A stretch of DNA of 64,000 bases from Adineta steineri (lineage: Eukaryota; Rotifera; Eurotatoria; Adinetida; Adinetidae): NCBI GenBank assembly GCA_905250115.1, contig CAJNOI010000175.1:4050-68049 (forward strand), written 5' to 3'. Under the pieces are notes generated by a model. That model did no database searches. It was not told the origin of the DNA and saw only the letters and a list, made by a program, of their open reading frames with translations. Numbering within the stretch: position 1 is the stretch's first letter; the number at the start of each line of letters is the position of its first letter. Positions 33,578-45,295 of this stretch are shown here, in pieces. A program made the translations under genes and the position numbers.

Positions 33578-34909
33578 ATCTTTGATTTTATTTCACAAAT
33601 GTAGTCTTGCTCAAGGAATATTCGTTTAAATATAAAATAATATTTTTTGCATCATCATCATCACGTATACGTTCTTTGCGTTACAAAAGTGCACAAGATA
33701 CATGTTATTTTGTATAATGTAAAATTACCAACATTGGTAAACACAGGAAAGACAAAAATATACATGATCCAATAAATCATTAGAAAAAAGCGACATCTTT
33801 ACATGTTTAAGCAAGTAAATGGAGTGGTTCTACAATTAGAATTATAGTCTCACACATATATATAGATAGCTCTCTGTTGAAATTAAATCTAACTCTAAAA
33901 TGAGTGCATATTTATTGGTCGCGATAACTTACATTCAGACGCTACATACATTTTTATATGTAACTTACCCTTGTTGTTCTGAGTCAATCAAATTTTATTC
34001 CACATTTTACCTTATAGTATTTTGTCGTGTAATAAAGAGCAAAACATGTGTTTGGCATGCATACATTAGAAATGTATATTCATCTTTATATTTCTATATT
34101 CAATCTAATAAATTACAATAAATATTGAAAAAAATGCTAAAATAAGGTGTTAAAATTCGGTTCTCAGATGCGAAGATTTAGTATATTAGTTGAGATCAAA
34201 AGTTCTATATACTACAGAATTCAATAGATTTCAGTTACACTTTATTTTTATAACTTTGTAAATTTAATAAAAAATCGTGTATCAGAAATTGAAATATTTA
34301 AAGAGCGTAATTACGTGAAATTATTTACAAAAAATCGTAGTTCAAGTCAACGATTAATCTTATGAAATGTCTTTACACATTAACATTAACAATAATCTAT
34401 AGTACTTCACAGCAGTTAATTTTTCCACTGAATTTTTATGCAATTATCTTTATCGTCTTTTACGAACAGGTGAAGTAAAACGAAACATTGACATAGCACA
34501 GCCAAAGTCATCATTGTTCAAAAGATATAATACGTTTTCTTTCCCATAAGTTTGACATAAATACAAGTCAAAGGAGAAGGTATTTACTTATTTTACAACA
34601 TCAAAACATCAAATCAAACGCAACGATACTCTGCACATCATTGTGAGAATATTATTAATTGTCATCAATCGATATTTAAATGTGTCAAATATATCCCTTT
34701 ATATATATTGAAAACTCATAAGGCTCATCACAAATAACAAAATATTTCATTTAATCAAAGAGTGATTTTAAGAAACTTTCCTTAACATTTGATTTTATTG
34801 GATGTGAGTATCTATCTTCTCATACCCACATGATTGGGAGTCGATGATGACTAATGAAAATCATTCTAATGTGGTTTATGAAAAAGTAAAACCACCATAT
34901 TATGTTTAA
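33578..34909. other. Intergenic
   Basis: AT-rich spacer. A small foldback-like pair (GGATGTGAGTAT with CTCATACCCACAT) lies near 34800-34833. No gene recognised. Confidence 0.5.
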
Positions 34910-35548
34910 TCAAGCTTATCGAAAGAAGAACGCAAACATAAACATAATCATTCACGTACCGTCAAACAAAGATCACGATATTATCGAACTGAAATAGTTT
35001 GTCGAAATGTCGACAGAAGATTCGTCATAGAACGAATCAAAACAATATCACGACAATATGATATCTCATTCTCAGCAGTCAATACATTCAAATCTAGGTC
35101 AAACAAGGTATCTCTTTACATTGGTGTTAAACAACCAGACAGACAACATCATATCATCGAACATAACAATATCGATGCATATCGTTGTACTAACTGCTCA
35201 GCTCTTTCTGAAGCTAGTAAACGTCTAACAATTAATTATTTACCACCAATGCTGATTATTAATTTGAAAAGAAGTACTGTACTCGGTTCTTCAATAAGAT
35301 AGCATACACAAAAAGTGAATTATAATGATTTACTGAATACGTATCCATATATAACTTATAAAGTACTCGACTGTAACAAAGAGAACGAAAATAATATGGA
35401 ATCAGATGATTATACTTATCAATTATACGCAATTATTAACCACATTAGTGATAACAATGAAAATGGACATTACGATGCTTATATTTGAACATCAAAATAT
35501 AATTGGTCTCTTAGTAATGATACACACTATCAATAAATATCAGTACAA
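34910..35548 (+). pseudogene. Ubiquitin-specific protease (peptidase C19) fragment
   Basis: One frame gives the C-terminal half of a USP catalytic domain. It has YRCTNCSALSEASKRLTINY (one CxxC of the zinc knuckle), LPPMLIINLKRS (family LPxxLIxxLKRF) and the His box LYAIINHISDNNENGHYDAY. In-frame stops follow SIR (TAG), DAYI (TGA) and HYQ (TAA). The Cys box and the first half of the domain are absent upstream. It therefore cannot cleave ubiquitin and is a decayed, truncated copy. The cluster of exons just downstream (35757-36470) stays open and could be what remains of the same gene's 3' part, but nothing in their sequence proves this. Confidence 0.75.
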
Positions 35549-35756
35549 GAAGTATTTAATAACTAAGTTGCTTCTATTATTTTTATGGCAAAGCATCTCA
35601 TGGACTCATAAATATTAAGCGCAAATTTTAACGAAAATCATTACAATGGTCTCCAATAGATAACTATGCCGTGTCTACTTCTACTATTTCAATTTCATCG
35701 GTATGTACAACATTGTTGTAACATAATGTATGTAACCTGTATTTTATTCTAAATAG

Positions 35757-36470
35757 ATTACAATGAATGTACCATCTATCACCGGTAATCCGATCAATTA
35801 TATTGTTAAACAAGTTTTAATTAGTAAGTACAACGACAGATACAGAAAAAGACATCATCAAAAAAGAATAATCCGATGATACCTTATTTATTAGATATAC
35901 GTATGTGTAAAAGTATTCTCTTTTAGATAAATGTCAATTAAATAGCAACTCAACATCAAAAACCATCGACACAAATATTAATGATCAATTAAGTGTTGGG
36001 GCTGATATCGAAATACTATCAGGATTTATTGAAAGTAGTATTACGATTGATAATAAATCCTTTACTGATATATCTGATTCGCTCTATTCACAAAAAGGTA
36101 AGCAAAATCAGCTAAATTAAGTGAATTATATTTACATACAGTATGCAGTTCGAAGAATTGATTGAAAAATCTGATTTAAATTAAACAATCACTTATTAAT
36201 CTTATAAACTTGATCACGAACTGATTTTAATGCTTGATAATTCATAATTTGATTCAGTATTGTTGGTTATATTTTCTTTTTATACGTATAGATATTAACC
36301 ATACTGTAGCTTCAGTGGCAACCGGTGCACCATTAGAAGAAGTCTTTAAATGCAGATTACCTGAACAATATCATTTTAAGTTAGCATCAACACAACTTAT
36401 TAGTATGTTTAATTGTCGAAAAAAATTGAAAAGAAACAATATTATAATAAAATTGAACAGTCAAGATTAG
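35757..36470 (+). CDS. Unidentified small spliced gene
   Basis: Three exons (35757-35823, 35927-36097, 36292-36470) join in frame with GT-AG sites and give about 136 residues from the ATG at 35763. An exon ending at 35700 (WSPIDNYAVSTSTISISS) fits phase 0 upstream but is preceded by a stop. The protein is polar, Ser/Thr/Asn-rich, with no signal peptide or membrane helix, and ends in a basic run (NCRKKLKRNNIIIKLNSQD). No family recognised. The open frame through three junctions argues for a real or recently real gene. It may be the 3' part of the decayed USP gene before it. Confidence 0.45.
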
Positions 36471-36565
36471 TATGAGAACCATTAATTACATCATTACAAC
36501 ATAAATATTCGAACAACTGATTAAAATCCATTTCGATTGCTAAAAACAGTGGTATATACTGTATA

Positions 36566-36634
36566 GAGTGAATGTGGGTGTGATGGTGTTTCTAATCTCC
36601 TATACCTATCACCCACGCCCACACCCTCAAGATG
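36566..36634. repeat. G-rich foldback, family member b
   Basis: Left arm GAGTGAATGTGGGTGTGATGG, right arm CTATCACCCACGCCCACACC followed by the shared end CTCAAGATG. It starts about 95 bp after the stop of the gene before it. Confidence 0.55.
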
Positions 36635-37175
36635 ATTACTATGTTCACACATATCTTGTGGCAACAATCCTTCAATTGTTCGTCTATGGTTTTTCTTTGT
36701 TTTTTCCGTGAACACATGGCTTGATGTTTGTAATGGTATCGACTCCAGCACTATTTCGATGAATTTGAAGAACTATTCCAAAGCAGTTTCTTCGGGATAC
36801 GTTGACATCTTTTTTTCGATGCCTAAGTGTTCTCCTGAGATTCAACCCATTGTATTACATAAATGCGAACCTACAATAATCGAAATAATTTGTTTTTTAA
36901 TTTCGTTTCAAATAAAACAAACCTTGATGTGCGCTTTCATATGCGGAGAGCAATGGAAGAGTTTCTCCTTTTTCTTGGTCTCTACCCAAAACTTGACATA
37001 GTGTGCTGATATAGATGATTACTATGATCGTTGTGGTCTAACTTGTATTTTCAGATATATTTTTTGGAGGCTTATTAATATATTCTTAGTTAATTTTACA
37101 TCGCAACCATCTTATAAAAAAATTCCCTATAATAAAAGAAATAAACAAGATTACATAAAAGCGTAAGAAATTTTC
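36635..37175. other. Spacer with a possible coding remnant
   Basis: A plus frame around 36905-37005 reads NLDVRFHMRRAMEEFLLFLG, which looks protein-like, but the frame around it is broken. No family assigned. Confidence 0.3.
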
Positions 37176-37403
37176 TCACCATCGTGATGTGTAATACTTT
37201 TTAACGATTTTAATTGATCTATAGTAAGTTCTGATGGGTAAATGATGATGATTAATTAAGCGACGAAATTGGGATCTCTCAATTGTTTCATCTGCCCGAA
37301 CTCTTGCTTTATGTGACAATAAATAATTAAGAAAAGCTTGAGTACGAGGTAAATCTTGTTCTTTTTGTGACGACAATAATCTTTTAAGTGATATTGGTGG
37401 CAT
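37176..37403 (-). CDS. Short open frame, unidentified, possibly frameshifted
   Basis: Seventy-five residues, starting MPPISLKRLLSSQKEQDLPR, basic and helical at first. After LINHHHLP the other minus frame reads PSELTIDQLKSLKSITHHDG, which looks more natural than the annotated tail, so a one-base shift is possible. No domain or signal peptide recognised. Gene status is uncertain. Confidence 0.3.
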   Translation of the reverse strand: MPPISLKRLLSSQKEQDLPRTQAFLNYLLSHKARVRADETIERSQFRRLINHHHLPIRTYYRSIKIVKKYYTSRW

Positions 37404-37680
37404 GATAAATAGATTGTAATGAATGATGTGTTCCAGTGAGAAAGCTCGCTGATTTATAGAACGGATAAGCGCGATAAGAACTACGGTTGAATTGGTCGTT
37501 CTTTCAATTAGGGGAACATAATGATATTAATTATGGAAAGAAAAACAATACCTGACGTCATTTTTGAAAAAGACATTGATTAACAGCCATTTCAAAGTAG
37601 CGGTCAGCCGTCGATGAAGAACATCTTATACTTTGAAAAGAGACGAATAAACAACGCTTGCGAAATTGAATTCTGTTTGA

Positions 37681-38130
37681 AGTGCAGCAAACAATTACTC
37701 TCACCCTATTCCGTCAAACGTCCATCCCCACTCATACCGTGAACAAGCTCCGGTTACATCGAGTCAACCGCGAGAAAATCTCGTTCGATAGTACGTATTT
37801 GATAGGAATAACTTTTTTTTCATATTAAATATGTATTTCTATTTTTTAGCAATTACCATGAAGATAATGAAGGTTTGATCAATCGACAAATCAATACGAA
37901 ATTATATGCTAGTTATGTTTGCACGACTATGGTGTATCATTTCGATCGTTGTGTTGGTGCTTTAGAGGGTGAAAAGAAATAAATAACTCTGTTTTTCTTC
38001 TTCTTTTCTAATCGTGTTGGTTCTGATCTTGGTGAATATATATCCGATAAAGAAGAACTACACGATTCATTATTTAACAAATGCAAAAGTATGAGAACCC
38101 TTTTTTCTGCATGTTTACGTAATTTTTAAA
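37681..38130 (+). pseudogene. Ferritin heavy-chain gene with its middle deleted
   Basis: An exon ending at 37790 (REQAPVTSSQPRENLVRY) splices in phase to 37850-37982. That exon encodes helix A of ferritin: [20 protein letters not shown], then [13 protein letters not shown], then VGALEGEKK and a stop. About 25 bp later the frame TCT AAT CGT... gives NRVGSDLGEYISDKEELHDS, the C-terminal helix E of ferritin. Helices B to D (about 100 residues) are gone. The helix A ferroxidase Glu of the ELYASYV motif is Lys. No ATG precedes the first exon in frame after the TGA at 37677. The fragment cannot form the iron-storing shell. Confidence 0.8.
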
Positions 38131-38514
38131 TTAAGAATAACCTTTTATCAGGTCACATTTGTAACAGTCAGTTTGATTAATTTTATCCATTCATTCTTCT
38201 TCATATGATTTTTTTAAATGCTATGTTCACATAAAAGTAAATCGATACTTTGACACAAAAATAAATACATTCTTATCCTTACCTACACCTGCACACTGTA
38301 GCACAATCGTATTTTATAAAGCGATATGCGGAGAAAAGAAAAAAAAAGATTAAGAATGACGTATGTTCTCAAACTTAAAGTGCTCTATCGATATGATTAA
38401 CGTTTATTATTATACTTAACAATCTTAATCAAATATAACTAAAAAACAGTTTTTGATTTCAAGAAAAATGACGTCTGAATAATGAGACTAGGAAAAGAAA
38501 TTTTGTATTTTTTA
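38131..38514. other. Intergenic
   Basis: AT-rich spacer. The 3' part (from about 38400) is the 3' flank of the GNAT gene and recurs at 39395 onward. Confidence 0.5.
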
Positions 38515-39129
38515 TCAATCAGTTTGATCGATATCGTTTAGAAAATTTCGATTACATAATTTACTCAATAATTGCCAGGCATCTTCAAAATTATCAGGCT
38601 TCAATATGGATGGAACAAAGTTAAAATCAGCATACATATTGATTGCTCTCCAACTTGTTGTTTGTGAATCAAGATAACATACGTTTGAATATTCAGCAAT
38701 CTTATGTAAAACATACGATACTAATGGTTTTGCCAATTTTTTTCCTTGATATTCTGGAATAATAGATACCCACCAAAGACTACCTTCTTCTTTCCCATTA
38801 ATTTGATCTATACCAGCTGTAGCTGTACCAATATATTTTCCATCAGGATTAACAAGAAAATACAGACGTTTCGAAATTAAATCATTCTTCTTATATTCTC
38901 CAAAATATTTCTCAAACATCTCCATACCTTGTTCTTTTGTTTTGAATTCTCCTGCCGCTTTGCATATGTCGATCCACTTTTCATCATCATTTGAATCTTT
39001 TTTATATAGTTGAAATGAATATCCAGGTGGTAAAGGATAAGATGGTATCGAATCCATATTCGGTCGAAACATTTTCATGCTAAAATATTTGATTTCATCA
39101 GTTGATTTATGTAGATAGTTGTCCGCCAT
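38515..39129 (-). CDS. GNAT-family N-acetyltransferase
   Basis: A single exon of 204 residues. The GNAT core sits in the second half: strand 4 GSLWWVSIIPEYQG, followed by the acetyl-CoA-binding turn and helix QGKKLAKPLVSYVLHKIAEY (Q/RxxGxG/A type) and the C-terminal strands VCYLDSQTTSWRAINMYADF and NFVPS. The first 60 residues lead to a helical segment (EKWIDICKAAGEF). No signal or membrane part, so a soluble acetyl-CoA-dependent enzyme, with acceptor unknown. This compact form is commonest in bacteria, so transfer is possible but not shown. The last 25 codons and 3' flank were copied to 39395-39575. Confidence 0.85.
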   Translation of the reverse strand: MADNYLHKSTDEIKYFSMKMFRPNMDSIPSYPLPPGYSFQLYKKDSNDDEKWIDICKAAGEFKTKEQGMEMFEKYFGEYKKNDLISKRLYFLVNPDGKYIGTATAGIDQINGKEEGSLWWVSIIPEYQGKKLAKPLVSYVLHKIAEYSNVCYLDSQTTSWRAINMYADFNFVPSILKPDNFEDAWQLLSKLCNRNFLNDIDQTD

Positions 39130-39394
39130 GATTTTGATGATAAAGACTCGTTAAAGAACCGTAAATGAAATTATTATATATGCTGACGTGTAGTATGAGT
39201 ACTGAATCGTATGTGTCACATGGAAGAAAAGAAAAAAACAAAATATATTTACTTGCATAAGATTGAGGTATCTTTATTTTGCTGCATATGAGTCATCGGA
39301 GGAAAGTTATGATGAAAGGCTTAAAACTGATTACATTTTTGCAGCTGTGAGTTGGGTGAGAACAGAGTAACTCACATCCGCAACGTTGGTTATT

Positions 39395-39575
39395 ATATTT
39401 TAAAAATCTTGATCAAAAATAACAAAAAACAAGTTATGATTTCAAAAAAAAGTGAATAATGATAGTAGGAAAAGAAATTTTGTGTTCATTATTAATTAGT
39501 TTCAGTGGTAGCGGCTAGAAAACTTTGATTACAAAATATACTGAATAATTGCCAGGCATTTTCAAAATCAGTTCT
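39395..39575 (-). pseudogene. Copied 3' end of the GNAT gene
   Basis: Repeats 38405-38595 with many changes, including GGAAAAGAAATTTTGTGT, TAATTGCCAGGCATTTTC and ATTACAAAATATACTGAATAAT. It covers only about 25 codons plus the 3' flank; the acetyl-CoA site is absent. Like the GPCR tail copy, it includes 3' flanking DNA, so the source was genomic DNA. Confidence 0.75.
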
Positions 39576-40226
39576 GTATCAGCAAATGACATGTTGGTGT
39601 AAACTAAGAATAGTACTATAAAGAAAACGATTGTTGCTATTTCTATGAAATGTCTATTAGAATTCAATGGTTTTTATTTATGAACAAGGATATTTTATGT
39701 GCTTCGTTCATTTCTATATTTAATTAATGAAACTTCTGAACAGTGTCGACTGTCACGTGTACTATATGCGCTGTTTATTGTTAAGAAGAAAGAGATAAAA
39801 TATAATAAGCCAGTTTCCATAGTATTCTTTTATCGTCGGAGCATCAACTCATTTTTTCCTTCTTTAAGTCTGTTCTTTGAAAAGAATTATTTTTTTATGA
39901 GCTGTCAACCAATCCTATATTACTTTGACGTATAAAGGTTACATAAAAGAAAAAAGAAAAGTAAGTTCTATCGTCTTATTCATATAGTTAGATAAGACGA
40001 GAAAGGAAATGTTTCAAATGACGTCTATATCCTATATAATATCTATATATAGCTAATTAATAGATTAGTGAGTATTACTGTAGTCATTCTTCAAATACAT
40101 GTGTAAGTAAACACTAATTGACTTTTTTTCGCTTTGTAATTAAGTATTTACATCGATTATAGATATTAATTTGAGACGATTCATACTTCGAAACATCTTT
40201 AACACATATCGTCAGAGAAAGTTTTG
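39576..40226. other. Intergenic
   Basis: Presumed promoter region of the glycosyltransferase gene. No element recognised. Confidence 0.45.
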
Positions 40227-41450
40227 ATGAGCTCACAAGAAAGAATAAGACGTGTGATGATCGTGAATTGTAAGTTAAATTTTTCTTAGTTCATGTTTCA
40301 AAAAAATATTTAATTTGTATGCATCAGCATCTAATATGTTCTATTCAAACATGATTTACAGTTTCATATATATCTATATTTTATCTGATTCAATCTTTTA
40401 GATTTGGTTAACGCGTTGAATATCGTTAGAATGACGATTAATCTTCGAATAAAATCATTGATTTGTTTAAGACATCGAATAATACGTATTTGTATTTTGA
40501 TAATAATTATTATTTTATTAATATATCATATGTTACAACGTTATTCAATTAAAAAAGTTTTAATTGAAAAAGATTTATTAAAATATGCAAATGTTAGTTG
40601 GCCTCAACATCGTATACCTCGTATAATTCATCAAACATATAAAACATATAATATTCCTGAAATTTGGAATAGTTCTATTCAATCAATAATTGAAACAAAT
40701 TACAAAGATTTTCAATATCATCGATGGTCTCATGAAGATATGCGTTTATTTGTTCAAAAACATCAACCAGAATTTTATCGGAAAACTTATATTAATTATA
40801 AATATGATATGCAAAGAATTGATTCATTTCGATATGTATTAATGTATCATGTAGGTGGAATTTATATTGATATGGATAATGGTTGTAATTATCCATTGAA
40901 ACATATTGTTACAACAATGGAAGCATTAGATCCATATTCTCCTTATCTTGCTCTTTTTCCTGCTGAAGATACATTTGGTCTTCAAACTGATTTTATAATT
41001 AGTACATCTAATCATCCAATATTTAAACAATTTATTTCAAATTTACATTTATTTAATCATAATTATCTTCTTCATCATCTAACTATTTTACTTAGTGCCG
41101 GTCCACTTTACGCAACTTTTCAAGAAAGATTTTTTAATCAAACTGAAAAACAAATTGTAAGAATATTAGATAACCAAATTTATAACACAATTTTTTGGAA
41201 AACTAATGGAGGAACTTGGTTTGAAAGAGATACTCTTATTATCCTCTATATTTATTACAATAGAAATACAATTTTAAAATATTGTATTATCATTCTTATT
41301 TTTATTATTATAATTATTATCTTATTTAAACGACGTAGAATAGATTTTCTAGTTAAATTAACTATTAGACAATCAAATCATATTTTTTATCCAAAAAATT
41401 TTCGACGAAAACTTTTTAAATTATTTAAGAACAAAATTCCATCTAAATAA
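40227..41450 (+). CDS. GT32-type glycosyltransferase (OCH1 / inositol-phosphoceramide mannosyltransferase-like)
   Basis: A 43-nt first exon (40227-40269, MSSQERIRRVMIVN) splices in phase over 132 bp to 40402-41450, for 363 residues. A basic N-terminus is followed by a strong membrane helix (ICILIIIIILLIYHML). The catalytic part has IPRIIHQTYKTYNIPEIW, the helix SFRYVLMYHVGGIYIDMDNG with the DxD metal-sugar motif (DMD), and LSAGPLYATFQ. These are hallmarks of GT32 enzymes such as Och1/Sur1/Csh1. A second helix near the C-terminus (ILIFIIIIIILFKRRR) is unusual for Golgi type II enzymes. Likely a Golgi hexosyltransferase on glycolipid or glycoprotein; donor unknown. The exon-2-only start would be a TTG, and the short first exon removes that problem. 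Confidence 0.85.
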
Positions 41451-41514
41451 ATAATATAACATTTACTTAAATCAATCTCTATGGTAATTATCTTCATCAT
41501 TGCCATATAGATCA

Positions 41515-41570
41515 AAGGGTGGGTGTGGGTTAAAGTAACAGACGCGCACCCATCCACCCACATATTCTTT
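41515..41570. repeat. G-rich foldback, family member h
   Basis: AAAGGGTGGGTGTGGGTT faces GCGCACCCATCCACCCACA. It lies about 65 bp past the stop of the glycosyltransferase gene. Confidence 0.5.
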
Positions 41571-41769
41571 TTCGGTCTGTAGAGGGTGTATATATTGAAT
41601 CCATTAGTATGAATTCAAATAGATAACGCTATTTAAATAAATTTTGATTGGTTCAAAAGTTTAATTCAATCAAAACGAAGACGGGGAAGAAGAAAGAATA
41701 AGCAATAAATTTAATCCAAGACAAACGTCCTGATATGAATTCATAAAATTTTTTTTTTAAGATAAATCT

Positions 41770-43538
41770 ATGGATAGCGTTAAACGAAAATCACCTATTG
41801 ATTATCTATCAAAAAAATTTCGAAGTAAGTTCTATTTGTAAAATAATTATTTTTCTATTTTAAAAAAAAATTAGATGAAAGTCATCGATCGATAAATTAC
41901 ATTGAACATATGTCAAACGAATGTTTTTTTGAAATATTCGATTATCTTGATGGTTATGTAATCTATGAAGCATTTTCAAATTTAAATTCTCGTTTTCAAC
42001 AACTACTTCATAGTTCAACACTTTTATATAAAATCAAACTCGATATTTCAACACCAGAAGGAATATTTGAGAAGAATTACAGTCAAATTATAGGTCGTCA
42101 TCAGCCTCAAATACTTTCAATTCATTTATTAATGAAGAACGCTATGTTTCCTGCAACATCGTTATTTATTGTTATTTCACAATGTATGCATCTTGAATCA
42201 CTCGTTCTTTATAATATCAGAGCACATTTACTTCATTCACTTCTTAAAAATTTAACTAAATTACCTTGCTTATTCTTATTAAAAGTTAATACACACAATA
42301 GTTTCACCTTACAAGAAATAAGTGATACCTATCAATTCACATTCGCCTTACCAAAATTAAAATATTTCGAATTTGATACAGATACATATGACACTACTAA
42401 CTTAATACTTCCATTATCAATTGCTACTCATCAACAATTCAGTCATATCACATGTTTTTGTATTGGCCAATCTTGTAGTTATAAAGAATTATTTCCTATT
42501 ATATCTTATACACCAGAACTTTATCGTTTGAAATTATCATATGCAGTTTATGATGATGAACCAGACATCGAAAATGTTTTAAAAATTTCATTAAAAAATT
42601 TAAAGTATCTTTCATTCGAACGGTTTGAAATGGAATTTAATGAATTAAAATTATTTATGAAAAAAATTCTTATACCCAAATTAGAATTTTTACGTGTCAA
42701 TGTTGAATATAATGATATAGTCTGTTTTAATGCTAATCATTGGGAAGAATTAATTTGTAAAAATTTTCCTCATTTGAAAAAGTTTTATTTAAAATATCCA
42801 GAAGACTATCATCGTGAATGTGTAATTTTGAAAAATTCTACTCAACTGAAGCAATTCTTCTCCTCGTTTTGGATTGAACGACAATGGTTATTGAATATCG
42901 AAATCAATGATAGTAGTATTATCTATGCAATTCATTCATCTACACAAAATGATGTTATAAATTCTTCTATTCAATTTATCCTTATAAGTGATAATTATTC
43001 TGATGAATTTTGTATCTTCTTAAAATCAGCTATTGATTATTTATCACCAACAATTGGACAAATTTATGATTTAGAAATTTCAGATATTTCTCTCAATAGA
43101 TTTATTCAAATTCTAAATTTCTTACCGAAACTTAATTCATTAAAAATTTCTTCTTTATCATTAAAACAATTCAAATGTTTATCTAATGATGAAAAAGAAC
43201 GTCTCAATTTTATAACAAATCAAAATCAAATCAGAAAAATTATTTTAGAACAAATGAATGATATTGAAGAAATTATTTTTCTTCTTGAACATTTTACTCA
43301 AATGACTTATCTTAAAATAGATTCAATTAATACTCTTCACATGGAATTATTTCTACGAATTATTTTATTAAAGATCCAAACGAAGCCAAATCATCAACTA
43401 AAATTATTGTCATTTTACATATCAGCAGCAGACGATAAAATGATTGAAACATTACAAACAATGATTGATTTTGAAAAACTTCTATTTAATTATACAATTA
43501 AACGTTCAATGGAAAATATCATTCTGGAATGGACATAA
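41770..43538 (+). CDS. F-box-like protein with a degenerate leucine-rich region
   Basis: A 55-nt first exon (41770-41824, MDSVKRKSPIDYLSKKF) joins in phase 1 to 41875-43538, for 572 residues. An F-box-like segment follows directly (SNECFFEIFDYLDGYVIYEA, then FSNLNSRFQQLLHSS). The remaining 500 residues show irregular Leu-rich repeats, e.g. LKYLSFERFEMEFNELKLF and LNSLKISSLSLKQF. This is the layout of a lineage-expanded bdelloid F-box family. By family rule it would bind Skp1 and bring substrates to a cullin-1 ubiquitin ligase; substrates unknown. The decayed F-box gene at 13670-14882 belongs to a different subtype with RI-like repeats. Confidence 0.8.
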
Positions 43539-45066
43539 ATCTCATCTTTGTTCTTTCTTTTCTGAAAAGTTGAAATAAATTTATTTACACTCGCTTTTGT
43601 TCGAAATTCTCGTTAAGATATTCGATATTTTAAGTATTTACAATGAAACTCAATTGTGTTCATAGTTTAAAACTTTTGAAGTCCTTGTTTTTGCTAATAG
43701 TTAGATAAAGGGTGGATGCTAATGATCGAATGTGTCTTTGGATTGTTGTTCTTTTCAATCACACTGGCATGTTCACTGTAATGAACTATGATAAAAGAAG
43801 TAACCGTGAGATAGTAACACACACTTTATTTGACTTTTTTATACGACAAACTCTCGTTCATTTATAGAACATACACTCATATGAGAAGGATATGATAATG
43901 AATAGCGGTCAAGCATAGCGGTCACGCGAGAAGAGAAGCGTAACAGATCATCTGCAGGTTACAAGATAGATGAATGTGACAATATCTTTTTACACTTACA
44001 TCAGACTTACAATTCATTCAAATAAATACCACTTGTTTTGTGTCGTTTCCTTTCTGAAAATCATCTAAATTTGAATCATAGATTCTCTATTTTGACTATT
44101 TTAAATGACCGATGATTTAAAATAATTTCAAAATACAGCTGCCAATTTAGCTTTGCTCATATTTTGATATCAACTTAAAGTCTACTTTATTTTCGTGTAT
44201 TCACCACTGCCACATTACAGTAAACTTCGATCTCTACTCTATGAAATAGTTTCAAACCTTCTCTATTCTTGTTATCGACGATGATTTTTGCATTTTCTTT
44301 CTTTCTTTCTTGCATTAGTGGTAGTAACATGCTTGCGATGTACAACGATGTATTAATAGCACAAAACTACCTTTCGTTTGTGTGCATACGATGTTTCTTT
44401 TCATATTAATGCGTGAAGAAAAAATATTTCTTTACCTACACAAATAACACTATTGTCTTCGTTTGTGCGAGTGTGTATATAAATGTGCGTGCAGGCAGTA
44501 GTTTTTTTCTTGAGATGTAAGTAATGTGTCGTTAGATATGAAAACGGTTTTATTCATTGTCATTCATAGATAAGCAAGTTTTTTTCTTTCTCTATCTTTA
44601 CACTTGTATATAATGAGACCAGCTAAACTTTACTGCCATTCACTGAAACGCTAGAAGTAAATTGGACATAAGCATATTTTTAAAGCATCAAATGTGGTTT
44701 TAATTAGAGAAGAATATTCGACCAGGTGAATTAGTTTAATGAACACTTCTGGTAGCAAATAGATAGCTAAGAAAACTAGACCAGCTTTGAAAAGTGACTA
44801 GATTTCTTCCCTAGACAACTGCTAAGAGATGTACTTCTGATATTGTCAATATTTTCCCTTTGAGCCAAGGTAGACTTTACTAATAGAGATTCAGTTAATA
44901 GAGAAAAAGTGTGCGTGTAATATTAGTACAATTTATCGTATTGTTTTAATCCAATAATAATGTATATTTAATATTTCGTTCAGGAAACATCTTCTTTTTT
45001 TAAGTTTGAAACATGTATATCAACAATTATAAAAATTTATAAACGTTGAGCTATGTATCTCTTTTT
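43539..45066. other. Intergenic
   Basis: AT-rich spacer downstream of the F-box gene. No coding sequence recognised. Confidence 0.5.
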
Positions 45067-45295
45067 GTGTACTCAAAAAGTGAGTACACTTCTAGAATCG
45101 GTCAGTGTGTCCGGCCGGCCGGCCGTATACACGATAACGTTTGAAAGAATAGTCCGATTGAGCTGAAATTTTGTACACAATTCAGTCTCATGTAGACCTC
45201 GGTCGAGTTCGAAGATGAGCTTAATTGGCTGGGCCATTCCTGAGTTATTGAAAAAATACTGATATTTCTCTATGATTTTTCTATATTTTTTTAGA
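45067..45295. repeat. 230-bp direct repeat, copy 1
   Basis: Begins with a hairpin GTGTACTCA-AAAAG-TGAGTACAC, followed by a GC island (CCGGCCGGCCGGCCG). The conserved run CTCGGTCGAGTTCGAAGATG and CCATTCCTGAGTTATTG come next. It is matched by copy 2 at 45835-46065 in the same orientation at roughly three-quarters identity by eye. Confidence 0.7.

Noticed and set aside
41910-43538. Second-exon ATG as the start of the F-box protein
   Set aside because: An upstream 55-nt exon with ATG, good GT-AG sites and matching phase adds 30 residues; the internal ATG is less likely.
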